This document shows positions 36,151-44,910 of a DNA stretch of 64,000 nt, one piece after another. The position numbers were made by a program, and so were the translations under genes. The notes below the pieces were generated by a model. It was given only the letters and a program-made list of their open reading frames with translations, was not told the DNA's origin and did no database searches. The DNA is from UBA1847 sp942492205 (GTDB taxonomy: Bacteria; Pseudomonadota; Gammaproteobacteria; Steroidobacterales; Woeseiaceae). The DNA lies in contig CALODT010000001.1 of NCBI GenBank assembly GCA_942492205.1, positions 372,001-436,000 on the forward strand, given 5' to 3'. Numbering within the stretch: position 1 is the stretch's first letter; every line of letters begins with the position of its first letter.

Positions 36151-37086
36151 ATGGAGATCAGCCAGCTCGACAACCTGACCATCCTGCTTGACCCGATAGG
36201 GCAGGCAGGAGTCGGCCTCGCGCTCATGCTGGTCATGTTTAGCGTAGCGCTGGGGTTGCGCGTTGACGATTTCCGATTTCTGATCGACAGACCGCTTCTG
36301 TTCATGGGCGGCGTCGCGACCCAGGTATTCGTGCTGCCGCTCGTCACGCTTGTGCTGATCATGATCATTGCGCCACCGGCATCAGTCGCTCTGGGCATGA
36401 TCGTCGTCGCATGTTGCCCTGGTGGCGCGGTCTCGAACCTGATGACCTACCTGTCGCGCGGCAACGTCGCCGTGTCTGTGGCGATGACCGCAACGTCCAG
36501 CATGCTGGCGGCGTTGCTGACGCCAGCATCGATCCTGTTCTGGTCGCATAGCTATGTGCCGACGTCGCAGCTACTGAAGACCCTGGATGTCAGCCCGATC
36601 CTGTTTCTGACACAGACGACGCTGCTGCTGGCGCTGCCGCTGCTACTTGGCATGACGGTTGCCACGCGGGCGCCTGATATCGCCGCCAGGATTCGGCGTC
36701 ATGCCACCCTGGTTGGCGTTTCCGTGCTGGTTGCCGTAATCGTCTATGGCATTGTCTACTTTATCGATATCCTGGTTCCTGTATTGTCCGTCATCGGCTC
36801 CGTGGTTCTGATGCATAATGCGGCGGCGTTTGCGACCGGTGCGCTGGCCGGTTTGGCCTTGTCGAGGCGATCGGCAACACGCAGGGCGCTGACGTTCGAG
36901 ATCGGCATTCAGAACTCAGGACTGGCGCTGGTGATCTTGCTCAGCCAGCTCAAAGGACTGGGCGGCGCCGCGGCGGTAGCCGTCTTGTGGGGCGTGTGGC
37001 ACCTGGTAGCGGGCACGATGATCGTTACCTTGTTTCGTTTATTGGACTACAAAGGACAATCAGCTTGGCGGGCAGCAGAGAAATAA
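36151..37086 (+). CDS. Bile acid:sodium symporter (BASS) family transporter
   Basis: A 311-residue inner-membrane protein with nine or ten hydrophobic segments. Family marks are LMLVMFSVALGLRVDDF in the first helices, ACCPGGAVSNLMTYLSRGNV with the sodium-site PGG.xSN motif, and EIGIQNSGLALVI late in the protein. BASS proteins import organic acids, pyruvate, pantoate or sterols with sodium; the substrate is not predictable. It begins 12 bases after the M24 peptidase gene and its end overlaps the flavin reductase start, so they likely form one transcript. Confidence 0.93.
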   Translation: MEISQLDNLTILLDPIGQAGVGLALMLVMFSVALGLRVDDFRFLIDRPLLFMGGVATQVFVLPLVTLVLIMIIAPPASVALGMIVVACCPGGAVSNLMTYLSRGNVAVSVAMTATSSMLAALLTPASILFWSHSYVPTSQLLKTLDVSPILFLTQTTLLLALPLLLGMTVATRAPDIAARIRRHATLVGVSVLVAVIVYGIVYFIDILVPVLSVIGSVVLMHNAAAFATGALAGLALSRRSATRRALTFEIGIQNSGLALVILLSQLKGLGGAAAVAVLWGVWHLVAGTMIVTLFRLLDYKGQSAWRAAEK

Positions 37087-37562
37087 ATACGCAGGATTTT
37101 CGTCGCGCGCTAAGCGTCTTTGCGACCGGGGTTGGCGTGGTAACGACGCTTGACGAGCACGGCAATTATGTCGGCATTACGATCAGCAGCTTCAACTCTG
37201 TGTCGCTTGAGCCGGCACTTGTGCTGTGGAGCGTCGGGCTGGACTCGATGAGCTACGACGCATTCGTTGCCGCGGATCACTTCGCCATCCATATCCTGGG
37301 CCAGCACCAACTGCAGCTCTGTGATCGCTTCGCACAGCGCAGCGAAAACAAGTTTGAAGGCCTCGAATGCCGAGCCGGGCTGCACGGTGTGCCGATCCTG
37401 CCTGACTTTGCAGCCTGCTTCGAGTGCAGCACCGAGCACGTCTATCCCGGCGGCGATCACAAGATTATTGTCGGCAGGGTGCATGGAATCGAAGAAAGGC
37501 AGGCGGAGCCGCTTATCTACTACAAAGGCGGATTTTTGGGTACAGAAGACCCAGCCGACTGA
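37065..37562 (+). CDS. Flavin reductase family protein
   Basis: A 165-residue FMN-binding split-barrel protein. FRRALSVFATGVGVVTTLDEHGNYVGITISSFNSVSLEPALV is the standard N-terminal half, and GDHKIIVGRVHGIE is the C-terminal mark. Such proteins reduce flavin with NAD(P)H for a partner monooxygenase; no obvious partner is adjacent. The start is taken as TTG at 37065 because AAAGGA lies seven bases upstream; the frame has an earlier ATG at 36987 deep inside the transporter gene. It overlaps the BASS gene by 22 bases. Confidence 0.87.
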   Translation: MAGSREINTQDFRRALSVFATGVGVVTTLDEHGNYVGITISSFNSVSLEPALVLWSVGLDSMSYDAFVAADHFAIHILGQHQLQLCDRFAQRSENKFEGLECRAGLHGVPILPDFAACFECSTEHVYPGGDHKIIVGRVHGIEERQAEPLIYYKGGFLGTEDPAD

Positions 37563-37581
37563 CGCACCGCCCGATGATCGA
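37562..37581 (+). repeat. 20-base direct repeat, left copy
   Basis: ACGCACCGCCCGATGATCGA begins with the last base of the flavin reductase stop codon. An identical copy lies at 37765-37784. They enclose 183 bases without a clear gene. Confidence 0.85.
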
Positions 37582-37764
37582 ATTCGTCAACGCCATGCAG
37601 CGCGGCATCGCGAATTCTGCGGGCTCCGGGAACTTCCTGTCTGGATCGGCATACAGTCCGTTGGATGCCAGGAATTCATGCAGTGACAGAAGTCGGATTC
37701 TAAGATTTTCTCGGTAAGTTCGATTCTTGCTCGCATACCAAAGCGGCTCGCCGCCAAGAAGGGT

Positions 37765-37784
37765 ACGCACCGCCCGATGATCGA
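37765..37784 (+). repeat. 20-base direct repeat, right copy
   Basis: Exact second copy of the 37562-37581 repeat, ending three bases before the stop of the ZIP-like gene. The sequence between the copies can be read on the minus strand as a protein-like frame (HRAVRTLLGGEPLWYASKN...), but that frame has no start site. Confidence 0.85.
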
Positions 37785-37787
37785 GCG

Positions 37788-38480
37788 TCAGAAAATATGC
37801 AGCTCGGGCGCGGTGAATACCAGGAACAGGCCGAGCAGTATCCCTACCCGATAACTCCAGTCCTGCGACTTCGCAACCGGTTCGATATGAGCGTCGTGCT
37901 CATGGGTAATGCCGAAAGCGACGATGTGAATCAGCGATCCTGAGACGAATGCCTGCACATAAGCGAGGCTCCTGGCCTCGGCGAGCTCTACCACCGGTTC
38001 GCCGAGGACATAAGAAAGTGCCGTTGCAACACTGATCATAACGATCGCGCCAACGGCAACCGGTGTTCCGAGGCTGGGACGAAGCGACCACCAGATCGCC
38101 ATGCCAACCGGCAGGCGATGCAGGATTACGGCATGCGCAAGATCGCTGCCTTGCGCCGGCAGCAGTGCGATGCCGTCCACAATCGCGTGAATGATGAGTC
38201 CGAGTGCGGCGAACAACAGAACGACGACATGGGCTTCGTGCAGCGCACTGCGAAAGCCATGCTCGACAACGACAGGGAAAGCCAGGCCGAGAAGCAGGAA
38301 GACAATGGCAAGCATGCCGCCGGTCGCGAGCGCCTCGGGAATAATGTTGACGCAAACAAGTCCGGCGATCGTAATAAAGATAAAGCCGTCGAGAATCTGT
38401 CGCGCTACACGATTCCTTCGGCTCAGCGCATAGATGACCGGGCCGAGCAACAGGGCAAGAATACTGAGCGCTAGATTCAT
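37788..38480 (-). CDS. ZIP-like metal transporter / membrane protein
   Basis: A 230-residue inner-membrane protein with about seven or eight hydrophobic segments. IIHAIVDGIALLPA and HRLPVGMAIWWSL resemble the paired metal-binding helices IV and V of ZIP transporters, with Asp and Arg-Leu-Pro at positions where classical ZIPs have Glu; VSGSLIHIVAFG matches a later ZIP helix. The C-terminal loop has HEHDAH, a possible metal-binding site. Transport of zinc or another divalent metal is likely but not proven because the core motif is altered. The ATG at 38480 is used; the upstream frame is not protein-like. Confidence 0.75.
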   Translation of the reverse strand: MNLALSILALLLGPVIYALSRRNRVARQILDGFIFITIAGLVCVNIIPEALATGGMLAIVFLLLGLAFPVVVEHGFRSALHEAHVVVLLFAALGLIIHAIVDGIALLPAQGSDLAHAVILHRLPVGMAIWWSLRPSLGTPVAVGAIVMISVATALSYVLGEPVVELAEARSLAYVQAFVSGSLIHIVAFGITHEHDAHIEPVAKSQDWSYRVGILLGLFLVFTAPELHIF

Positions 38481-38541
38481 AGGGGTAAGTTCTTGTGTCA
38501 GGCGGCTGTGATGGTGATCAGCCTGCGGGTAGAATACACCA

Positions 38542-39519
38542 ATGACGCTGAAATGGATGGCGATCCGAGTATCTGTGGTTTTGGCACTGTCTGTTTCGTT
38601 GCTGCAGCCTGCCGCTGCGCATGGCGGTGTCGTACAGGAAGACGACATATGCGTCATCAAAGTCAGCTTCCTGCGTGCGCACTTCAAGGTCTACCAGCCT
38701 CGCGTTACCGGCCACGAGCAGTTTTGTGAGGACCTGCCCGTCGCATCCGAGAGCGTGTTCGTCATGGAGTACCTGCACGATGCGCTGGCCGCGATGCCGA
38801 TCGATTTTCGCATCATTCGCGACGTTACCGGCAAGGGTCGCTTTGCTCGTCTCGAGGACATCGAAGAGATCGAGGATATCGACAGCGTAACCGTCTTCTA
38901 CCAGCCATCCGTCGTTGAGCCCGATGTATTTACCGTGATCCACGAGTTTGACGAGGAGGGTGACTTCATCGGAATCGTCTCCGCCATGCAGACGGATACG
39001 GGTAAAGTCCATGCGGCGGTATTTCCATTTGAGGTCGGCTTTACCGGCATCGGCTACTGGCCGTTTTTCGTTACAGTCCTGGTTCTGTTGCAGCTTCAGT
39101 ATCTCTTGATGAGCGGACGACTGAAGCGCTGGTTCGGGGGCCGAGATGTTGCAGCGGCGACGCTGATCTGCGCGCTCCTGCTGGTGCCGGCGGGCGCTGT
39201 GTTCGCCGAAGATGCAGAGTTCCGCGTCACCTACTCAACGCCTGCCGGTCCGCCGGAAATTAACCGCATTCATAGCTGGGTGCTGCACGTAGAGGCGGCC
39301 GACGGCACAGCCGTGGAAAATGCCGACATCGATGTGGTGGGTGGCATGCCGGAACACGACCACGGTCTGCCAACGCGACCGCGGGTCACGAAAGAGCTCG
39401 GCGGTGGCGACTACCAGCTCGACGGTATGCGATTCCACATGAGCGGCTACTGGGAGATCGAAGTGACGATTGTCAGCGGTCGGCGCACAGCGGTAGTTGT
39501 CATTCCGCTGCAGTTGTGA
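38542..39519 (+). CDS. Membrane protein with C-terminal YtkA-like domain
   Basis: A 325-residue protein. Residues 1-26 are a signal peptide; 27-170 form an exported domain; 172-190 is a membrane helix (WPFFVTVLVLLQLQYLLM); 204-222 a second one (AATLICALLLVPAGAVFA); 225-325 match the YtkA/FixH-like beta-sandwich (GGMPEHDHGLPTRPRV, GMRFHMSGYWEIEV). The conserved His and Met residues are those of families that handle copper or assist cytochrome oxidase. An internal ATG at 39109 would produce the YtkA domain alone with its own signal peptide. The stop overlaps the peroxidase start by four bases. Confidence 0.8.
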   Translation: MTLKWMAIRVSVVLALSVSLLQPAAAHGGVVQEDDICVIKVSFLRAHFKVYQPRVTGHEQFCEDLPVASESVFVMEYLHDALAAMPIDFRIIRDVTGKGRFARLEDIEEIEDIDSVTVFYQPSVVEPDVFTVIHEFDEEGDFIGIVSAMQTDTGKVHAAVFPFEVGFTGIGYWPFFVTVLVLLQLQYLLMSGRLKRWFGGRDVAAATLICALLLVPAGAVFAEDAEFRVTYSTPAGPPEINRIHSWVLHVEAADGTAVENADIDVVGGMPEHDHGLPTRPRVTKELGGGDYQLDGMRFHMSGYWEIEVTIVSGRRTAVVVIPLQL

Positions 39520-40775
39520 GGTACCGCCAGCTCAGCCTGTTGGGCGCTGCCGCGATCGTCAGCGGGCTCCTGGCGTGTGCGCCGGGAGCGTCGCAATCGG
39601 ACAGCTGGAGCGCCGCCGAACTCGCATTGCTGAGGTCGCTCGCGCTGCAGAGCCTGCCGCCGCTGCCTCCGGATCCCGGCAACGGTGTTGCCGATCATCC
39701 GGTTGCCCGTAGTCTGGGTGAAGCGCTCTTCTTCGAGCCGCGACTCAGCGCCAACCAGGCAATATCCTGTGCGACCTGTCACCAGTCGATCCGCTATTTC
39801 ACCGACGGCTTGCCGCGGGGGCAGGCGATTGGCACATCGAAACGCAATACACCGAGTATCCTCGGTACCGCTTACAGCCCGTGGCTGTATTGGGACGGTC
39901 GTCGTGACAGCCAGTGGTCACAGGCGCTTGTTCCGCTGGAGGATCCGAAAGAACAGGGCAGCAACCGCATACAGATACTCAGGGTCATTGCCGCTGACGA
40001 ATCGTATCGCCGCCAGTACGAAAGCCTGTTTGGCGACTTACCCGACCTCGACGACAGCACGCGCTTTCCCCGCATCACTGTAGCGGCGGCAGGGCCGGTA
40101 TGGGAGTCGGCATGGTCAGGCATGACGGAAGAAGACCGTCACGCTGTCAACCGGGCGTTCGCGAATGCCGGTAAGGCGATTGCCGCATTCGAACGGACCC
40201 TGCTGCCAGCAGCATCGCGATTCGACGACTACGTGGCATCGCTGTCGAATGACGAGCGGCCAGCTGTTGCCATGCTCGACGATGACGAGCTCTCTGGATT
40301 GCGGTTGTTCATTGGCAAGGCTGCGTGTACGCAGTGCCACAACGGCCCGTTGCTGACCAACAACGAATTCCACAATACCGGCGTCTTAAGCTCAAAGGGC
40401 GAGCTGCCGGACAAGGGACGCGCGGACGGGGTGCGCGAAGTACTGGACAGTCCGTTTAACTGCCGTGGCGAGTTCAGCGACGATTCGGAACGTAACTGCG
40501 CCGAGCTGGAGTTTGTCCGCACAGGCCCGGAACTGATCGGCGCTGTGCGTACGCCATCCTTGCGCAATGTCGAGCATACCGCTCCGTATATGCACAAAGG
40601 TCAGCTCGCGACACTGATGGATGTGCTAACACACTATAATGAGGCCCCTGACGCCATGATCGGACACAATGAGGCCGAGCCGCTGAATCTGAGTCGCCGC
40701 GAGCTGCGACAGCTGGAGGCGTTTCTCGGCACCCTGGATGGTCCGGCGAGGCGCTTTCAGTCGGAAAGCATGTAG
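39516..40775 (+). CDS. Di-heme cytochrome c peroxidase (MauG/CcpA type) lipoprotein
   Basis: A 419-residue periplasmic lipoprotein (lipobox GLLAC, Cys21). Two c-heme sites are present, CATCH (85-89) and CTQCH (271-275), with the family context LGEALFFEPRLS, NTPSILGTAY, RTPSLRNVEHTAPYMHKG. Family members reduce hydrogen peroxide with electrons from c-type cytochromes, or oxidise protein side chains as MauG does. It starts with GTG overlapping the YtkA-domain gene (GTGA). With that gene and the divergent metal transporter it suggests a metal or redox function. The last 19 bases overlap the convergent PrsW-like gene. Confidence 0.93.
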   Translation: MRYRQLSLLGAAAIVSGLLACAPGASQSDSWSAAELALLRSLALQSLPPLPPDPGNGVADHPVARSLGEALFFEPRLSANQAISCATCHQSIRYFTDGLPRGQAIGTSKRNTPSILGTAYSPWLYWDGRRDSQWSQALVPLEDPKEQGSNRIQILRVIAADESYRRQYESLFGDLPDLDDSTRFPRITVAAAGPVWESAWSGMTEEDRHAVNRAFANAGKAIAAFERTLLPAASRFDDYVASLSNDERPAVAMLDDDELSGLRLFIGKAACTQCHNGPLLTNNEFHNTGVLSSKGELPDKGRADGVREVLDSPFNCRGEFSDDSERNCAELEFVRTGPELIGAVRTPSLRNVEHTAPYMHKGQLATLMDVLTHYNEAPDAMIGHNEAEPLNLSRRELRQLEAFLGTLDGPARRFQSESM

Positions 40776-41770
40776 AGCTGCCAGAGATCTTTCTGGCTCA
40801 TCTTCAGGAATGGCTTCATCGCTAGCAGTCCGGTGACACCGATGCTGGATTCGAGAAACTTCAATTCTTCGAGCTTGGCCCGGGTCTCTTCGCCGGTCTT
40901 GTTGGCGAACCCCGACTCTCGCATCATGAGCAGACCCTTTGCGCGAATCGAAAGCTCGGTGTGCAGGCGAAGATAACAAAGCAGGTCAACGACGATCGGG
41001 CCTTCGAATTTTTCCTTGAGCGAGTGCAGGTAGAGTCCCACCTTGGAAGCGGAGAACTCGCCTGAGTTGATCAGCTCGAGAAGCTCCGTATCGGCATCGA
41101 AACCCATGCCCAGCCACTCGGACACGGAGTGTTCGCTTTGCTGGAAGACCACTGTCAGCAAGAGCGGCAAAGAGATCAGGATCAGTAGCGTATTAACGAT
41201 TGGCGCGAAGAAGAAATGATTGAATATCGAGTGTACGACGACGGCGATAGCAAAGCCGGGCAACAGCACCGCGCGTCCCCGGGTTGGATGCTGGGCGATC
41301 AGCGCGTGTGAGACGATCGCAAATATGGCGGTTGCGCCGCCGTGCATGAATGCCGTACCGAAGCCGCGCACGATCCACGTGCCAAGCTGCGTATCTGGCA
41401 GTGCCTGCAGGTAGAAAAGATTCTCGGATATAGCGAAACCGGTGCCCACCGCGAAACCGAAGATCGCCGCATCCACGAGAAAGCCAATGCGATTGCGGCG
41501 CATCAGCGTGAGAATCACCATGGCCTTGAGCGCTTCTTCTATGAACGGCGCGATGTATCTCGAGAAGCTGACAAACTGAATATCCAGTACGCCAAGCACA
41601 AGCGCATTGATCGGGTAGCTCAGGATCATGGTGCCGCAGCCGGCGAGTATGGTGCCGATAATCCAGCGCATCGGAATCAGCTTATAGCTGTCCAGGTACA
41701 TGAGGGCGCCAAGAAAACAACACACCGGCAATAAGCCGAGTACCGAGTGGATCAGGAAATCTGCGTTCAT
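40757..41770 (-). CDS. PrsW family intramembrane metalloprotease
   Basis: A 337-residue inner-membrane protein with about eight hydrophobic segments in residues 1-215 and a cytoplasmic C-terminal helical domain. The glutamate pair in YIAPFIEEALKA, the motif GFAISENLFY, the His in FMHGGATAIFAI and HSIFNHFF are the PrsW/CPBP-type signatures. PrsW of Bacillus cleaves the anti-sigma factor RsiW. An ECF sigma/anti-sigma pair lies 5 kb upstream on the same strand, so a functional tie is possible but not shown. Confidence 0.85.
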   Translation of the reverse strand: MNADFLIHSVLGLLPVCCFLGALMYLDSYKLIPMRWIIGTILAGCGTMILSYPINALVLGVLDIQFVSFSRYIAPFIEEALKAMVILTLMRRNRIGFLVDAAIFGFAVGTGFAISENLFYLQALPDTQLGTWIVRGFGTAFMHGGATAIFAIVSHALIAQHPTRGRAVLLPGFAIAVVVHSIFNHFFFAPIVNTLLILISLPLLLTVVFQQSEHSVSEWLGMGFDADTELLELINSGEFSASKVGLYLHSLKEKFEGPIVVDLLCYLRLHTELSIRAKGLLMMRESGFANKTGEETRAKLEELKFLESSIGVTGLLAMKPFLKMSQKDLWQLYMLSD

Positions 41771-41807
41771 GCTTGCCGTAAGCTGCCCTGCGGGACCGGT
41801 TGTCAGA

Positions 41808-44777
41808 CTACAGGATTTTCAGGGATACCATGAACTCGTCATCGTCGAGTATCGAATCGTTGCCGAAGCCCTCGGCATAACCCAGTGACAGTGTCATGCT
41901 GAGGCGAGACAGGATGGTGAAGCGAAAGTCGACCTGCAGGCCTGCATTGGTGACTTCGTCGCGAATCAGACTGTCATCAATATTCGTTGTCAAAGAACTC
42001 ACGAACAGCGACGGGCGTGCCCAGGTCAGGTAGAAGCTCGGCGTACCGACACGTTTGAAACGAATGGGCGGAAGGTTCCACTCGAGCATGGCGCGATGAA
42101 AATTCCGGCCCGGAACCCGGTTCAACTCGAATCCAGGCATGGCGTAATACTCGCGGTACCGCTTGATCGAACCGCGGTCGACATAGTTGTTGCCGAAGCC
42201 GCCGAAGAAGAAATTCGCGAATTCGTCCGTCTGCTCACCAAACGCCGCACCGGCGGAATTACGCAGCCAGATGGAAGAATGCTTCCATGGAAGTGCAAAA
42301 CCGAAGTCGAACTTGCCAAGCAGCTTCGGAATATTGTCCCCGTCGACATGATCGACCGACGTGCCGATGCCCCAGGAGAAACCCTTTTCGTAGTCGACGG
42401 CACCCAGTGAGCGACGCTGATTCGAATATTCGAGGTCGGCGTTAATCGTTGTCAGCTTGTCGAGCAGTGTCGACACATTCTGATAACGCGGCAGGGCATC
42501 GAAACCCGAGTAGTGGCTGATATCGGTCTCGAAAGAGAATCTTCGCGGCCCGTCATCGACCAGGGTCTTCTTGTAGCCGACCGTGAAGCGATTGCCCTTG
42601 CGGCTGCGCTCCGTCGGGCCGGCGAGATCATAAAAGTCGGCGCCATTGAGCGCAGCACCGAGGTTCCAGCTACCCGCCAATGGTGAGGCGCTTACCATGG
42701 TGTGTCGGTAGTCAATACTGAGATGCGTCCGCTCGCTCGATGGCAGGTCCTGATCGAGGCTGTAACTCGCCGAGACCCTCAGCCTGTCGAGCATGATTGG
42801 GTCGGAAAAAAGGGCGCTGAGTCCCAGGGCAACAGTGTCCTTGTAGCCCTCGAGAATGGGGTACATCGATTCGAATTCGAGGTTTTCCCGCGGCACATAC
42901 GGACCGCTGTGGGTCGTCATTTCGTCCAGCGGGATGTCCTTCGCAGAGCCGACCTGCCATTCCTGCAGCTGCGGGTGTTTGCGAATCACTTCGTTGCCAA
43001 ACAATCGAATCGTCCCGAGGTCCTCCAGCGGCACCGGGTTGAACTGAACCGGCGTAAATCCGTCGCCGCTGAATCGAAACGCAATCAGCGAGCCGTCCTG
43101 CATCGGGATCGGTCGAAACAGCCCGGTCTCAACGTTACTCACCGCTTCAATATCGCCGGTTTCGAGCTCATAGCGGAATATGTTCGACACGCCCGTGTAG
43201 TAGGAGCTGCCAAACAGGTACTTGTCATCCGGGGAGAAGACGAAGCCTTCCGGCACCGCCAGTCCGAAATCGAATGACTGCCGTGGCTCTGCGTCGCCTT
43301 CGAGAAGCCGGGCGCTTTCCATGACCCTCAGCGTCTGGTTGCCGGCCAGGTCACTGAATGTTGCCGATAGCAGGGAACCGTCGTGCGAGATATCCAGGTC
43401 AGACGGCACTATTCCGTAGTCGAAAGACATCACCTGGTTCCAGGACGTGTACGGATGCGGTATTCGAACAAGTGTGGCTATGCCGTTCAGATGACGAATG
43501 CCCCAGAGCGAGCGATCGACCCGATTGAAAACCAGTTCGCCAATACGCGCGTCCTTTAGCAGCAATTCGGATTCGCCCGTCTCGATATCGATGGCGATCA
43601 GGTCTCTGAAGGCGGTGTTATCGGTTGTGTAGAAGAGCGTCCGGGCGTCCTCATCGAATGCGAGCGAAGTGACCCGAAACAGCATCGGGCCCTTGATGTC
43701 TTCCAGTCGCTCCAGAGAGCCGTCTTCGAGAGAAAGTGCTCCTACATTGGCCACGACGCCGGGGTAGCGCAGGCCAAGGTACAGGCGATCGCTCTTGGCG
43801 TCGTAATACGCGCGCGATACCGAGCCGAGCGCTCTGTCACTCAGGCTTTTCATTTCGGTCAGCGGATACTCCGTGACGGTCTCGAGGTTCGCTCGCTGGA
43901 ACTCATGCTCCCAGTCGATCCACTCCTGCCACGCCTGCTCCAGCGAGGTGCCAAAGACCTGTTCGAACTGTGCGCGATACGAGCGCCGACTGCCCTCGTT
44001 GCGAGCAATCCACTCGACCAGTTTTTCCGGCGACCACCTGTAGGCGACGTAGCTGACGAATCGCGTACCGTACAAATAGTTGTTAACGCCGACCTGGAAG
44101 TCGATCTTGGCGCCTTCCGACACGAGTCCCAGCGGGTCGTAGAAATGGGCTTCGTCGCGAACCATCGAACGAAACACCATCTCGTTATAGGCGCCCTGGG
44201 CGCGCCCGACGCCGCCGGCGAGCCAGGTCTCAAGAAACACAGCGTTGCCTTCCATGTACCAGCCCGGGGTCAGTATTCGCGGGCTCGTCAATGCCGAGTA
44301 GAGGATCGTCTCCGGATGTTCCGCTTCGGGCATCACCTTGCCGCCAAAGAACCGCCGCAAGCGCTTGTCCGCGCTGGTTGCCATGTCGGTAGACACGATG
44401 TGCGTCAATTCATGGTTCATCAGCAGGTAGAAACGCTCGTTAGCCGTGAGTGTCTCGAAGCTGCTCGACAACGGTGAGATGTCCAGCATCAGCGTATTTC
44501 TGGGCACGGCGCCCGCCGATGCGTTGCCGTAGTCGGCGAAATCGACAAGCAGCGACGTAATCTTGCCGTCCGGTTCATAGCCGAATATGGACCTCTGACT
44601 AACCATCGTATTTTCAAAGGACCGCGCTACATGCGGGGCAAGATAGGTTGTGCTGGGGTCGAAATACAGGAGGCGCAGATCTTCTGTCTCGAGCGACTGC
44701 AGGCCTTGTGCGCTGACTTGTTGACTGACCAGCAGTACGAACAGAACGAACAACGGCCAGGTCTTGGGAGATTGCAT
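41808..44777 (-). CDS. Outer-membrane gluzincin-type protease with propeller and barrel
   Basis: A 989-residue exported protein with signal peptide WPLFVLFVLLVSQQVSA. Residues 30-300 hold a zinc protease-like domain: MNHELTHIVST (His122, Glu123, His126) and a downstream Glu176 in PGWYMEGNAVFLETW, the gluzincin arrangement. Residues about 310-610 form a TolB/DPP-IV-like propeller (SPDDKYLFGSSYYTG). From about 640 on, alternating strands with many aromatic residues resemble an outer-membrane beta-barrel (ISHYSGFDALPRYQNVS, TVGYKKTLVDDGPRRFSFET). It would be a surface or periplasmic protease anchored by its own barrel. It follows the terminator of the repeat-protein gene, so it likely has its own promoter. 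Confidence 0.8.
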   Translation of the reverse strand: MQSPKTWPLFVLFVLLVSQQVSAQGLQSLETEDLRLLYFDPSTTYLAPHVARSFENTMVSQRSIFGYEPDGKITSLLVDFADYGNASAGAVPRNTLMLDISPLSSSFETLTANERFYLLMNHELTHIVSTDMATSADKRLRRFFGGKVMPEAEHPETILYSALTSPRILTPGWYMEGNAVFLETWLAGGVGRAQGAYNEMVFRSMVRDEAHFYDPLGLVSEGAKIDFQVGVNNYLYGTRFVSYVAYRWSPEKLVEWIARNEGSRRSYRAQFEQVFGTSLEQAWQEWIDWEHEFQRANLETVTEYPLTEMKSLSDRALGSVSRAYYDAKSDRLYLGLRYPGVVANVGALSLEDGSLERLEDIKGPMLFRVTSLAFDEDARTLFYTTDNTAFRDLIAIDIETGESELLLKDARIGELVFNRVDRSLWGIRHLNGIATLVRIPHPYTSWNQVMSFDYGIVPSDLDISHDGSLLSATFSDLAGNQTLRVMESARLLEGDAEPRQSFDFGLAVPEGFVFSPDDKYLFGSSYYTGVSNIFRYELETGDIEAVSNVETGLFRPIPMQDGSLIAFRFSGDGFTPVQFNPVPLEDLGTIRLFGNEVIRKHPQLQEWQVGSAKDIPLDEMTTHSGPYVPRENLEFESMYPILEGYKDTVALGLSALFSDPIMLDRLRVSASYSLDQDLPSSERTHLSIDYRHTMVSASPLAGSWNLGAALNGADFYDLAGPTERSRKGNRFTVGYKKTLVDDGPRRFSFETDISHYSGFDALPRYQNVSTLLDKLTTINADLEYSNQRRSLGAVDYEKGFSWGIGTSVDHVDGDNIPKLLGKFDFGFALPWKHSSIWLRNSAGAAFGEQTDEFANFFFGGFGNNYVDRGSIKRYREYYAMPGFELNRVPGRNFHRAMLEWNLPPIRFKRVGTPSFYLTWARPSLFVSSLTTNIDDSLIRDEVTNAGLQVDFRFTILSRLSMTLSLGYAEGFGNDSILDDDEFMVSLKIL

Positions 44778-44803
44778 GTCGGTTCTTCTTATAATTATTG
44801 AGA

Positions 44804-44842
44804 GACAAGAAAAGGGCGCTACCGATTTCTCCGTAGCGCCCT
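44804..44842 (-). terminator. Intrinsic terminator of the repeat-protein gene
   Basis: On the minus strand a perfect ten-pair stem AGGGCGCTAC / GTAGCGCCCT with a ten-base loop is followed by TTTTCTT. It lies 69 bases after the stop of the nine-residue-repeat gene and separates it from the protease/barrel gene. Confidence 0.88.
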
Positions 44843-44910
44843 CATTATCCTACAAATCCCGGAGGATTTCTGCGTAGCTGCGAAACCTCTCGAATCGCAG
44901 CTGCCAGCAG

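Noticed and set aside
37513..37770. 85-codon minus-strand frame between flavin reductase and ZIP-like genes
   Set aside because: Part of it reads protein-like, but there is no ribosome-binding site and its end is antisense to the reductase gene. Kept only as a finding about the direct repeat.
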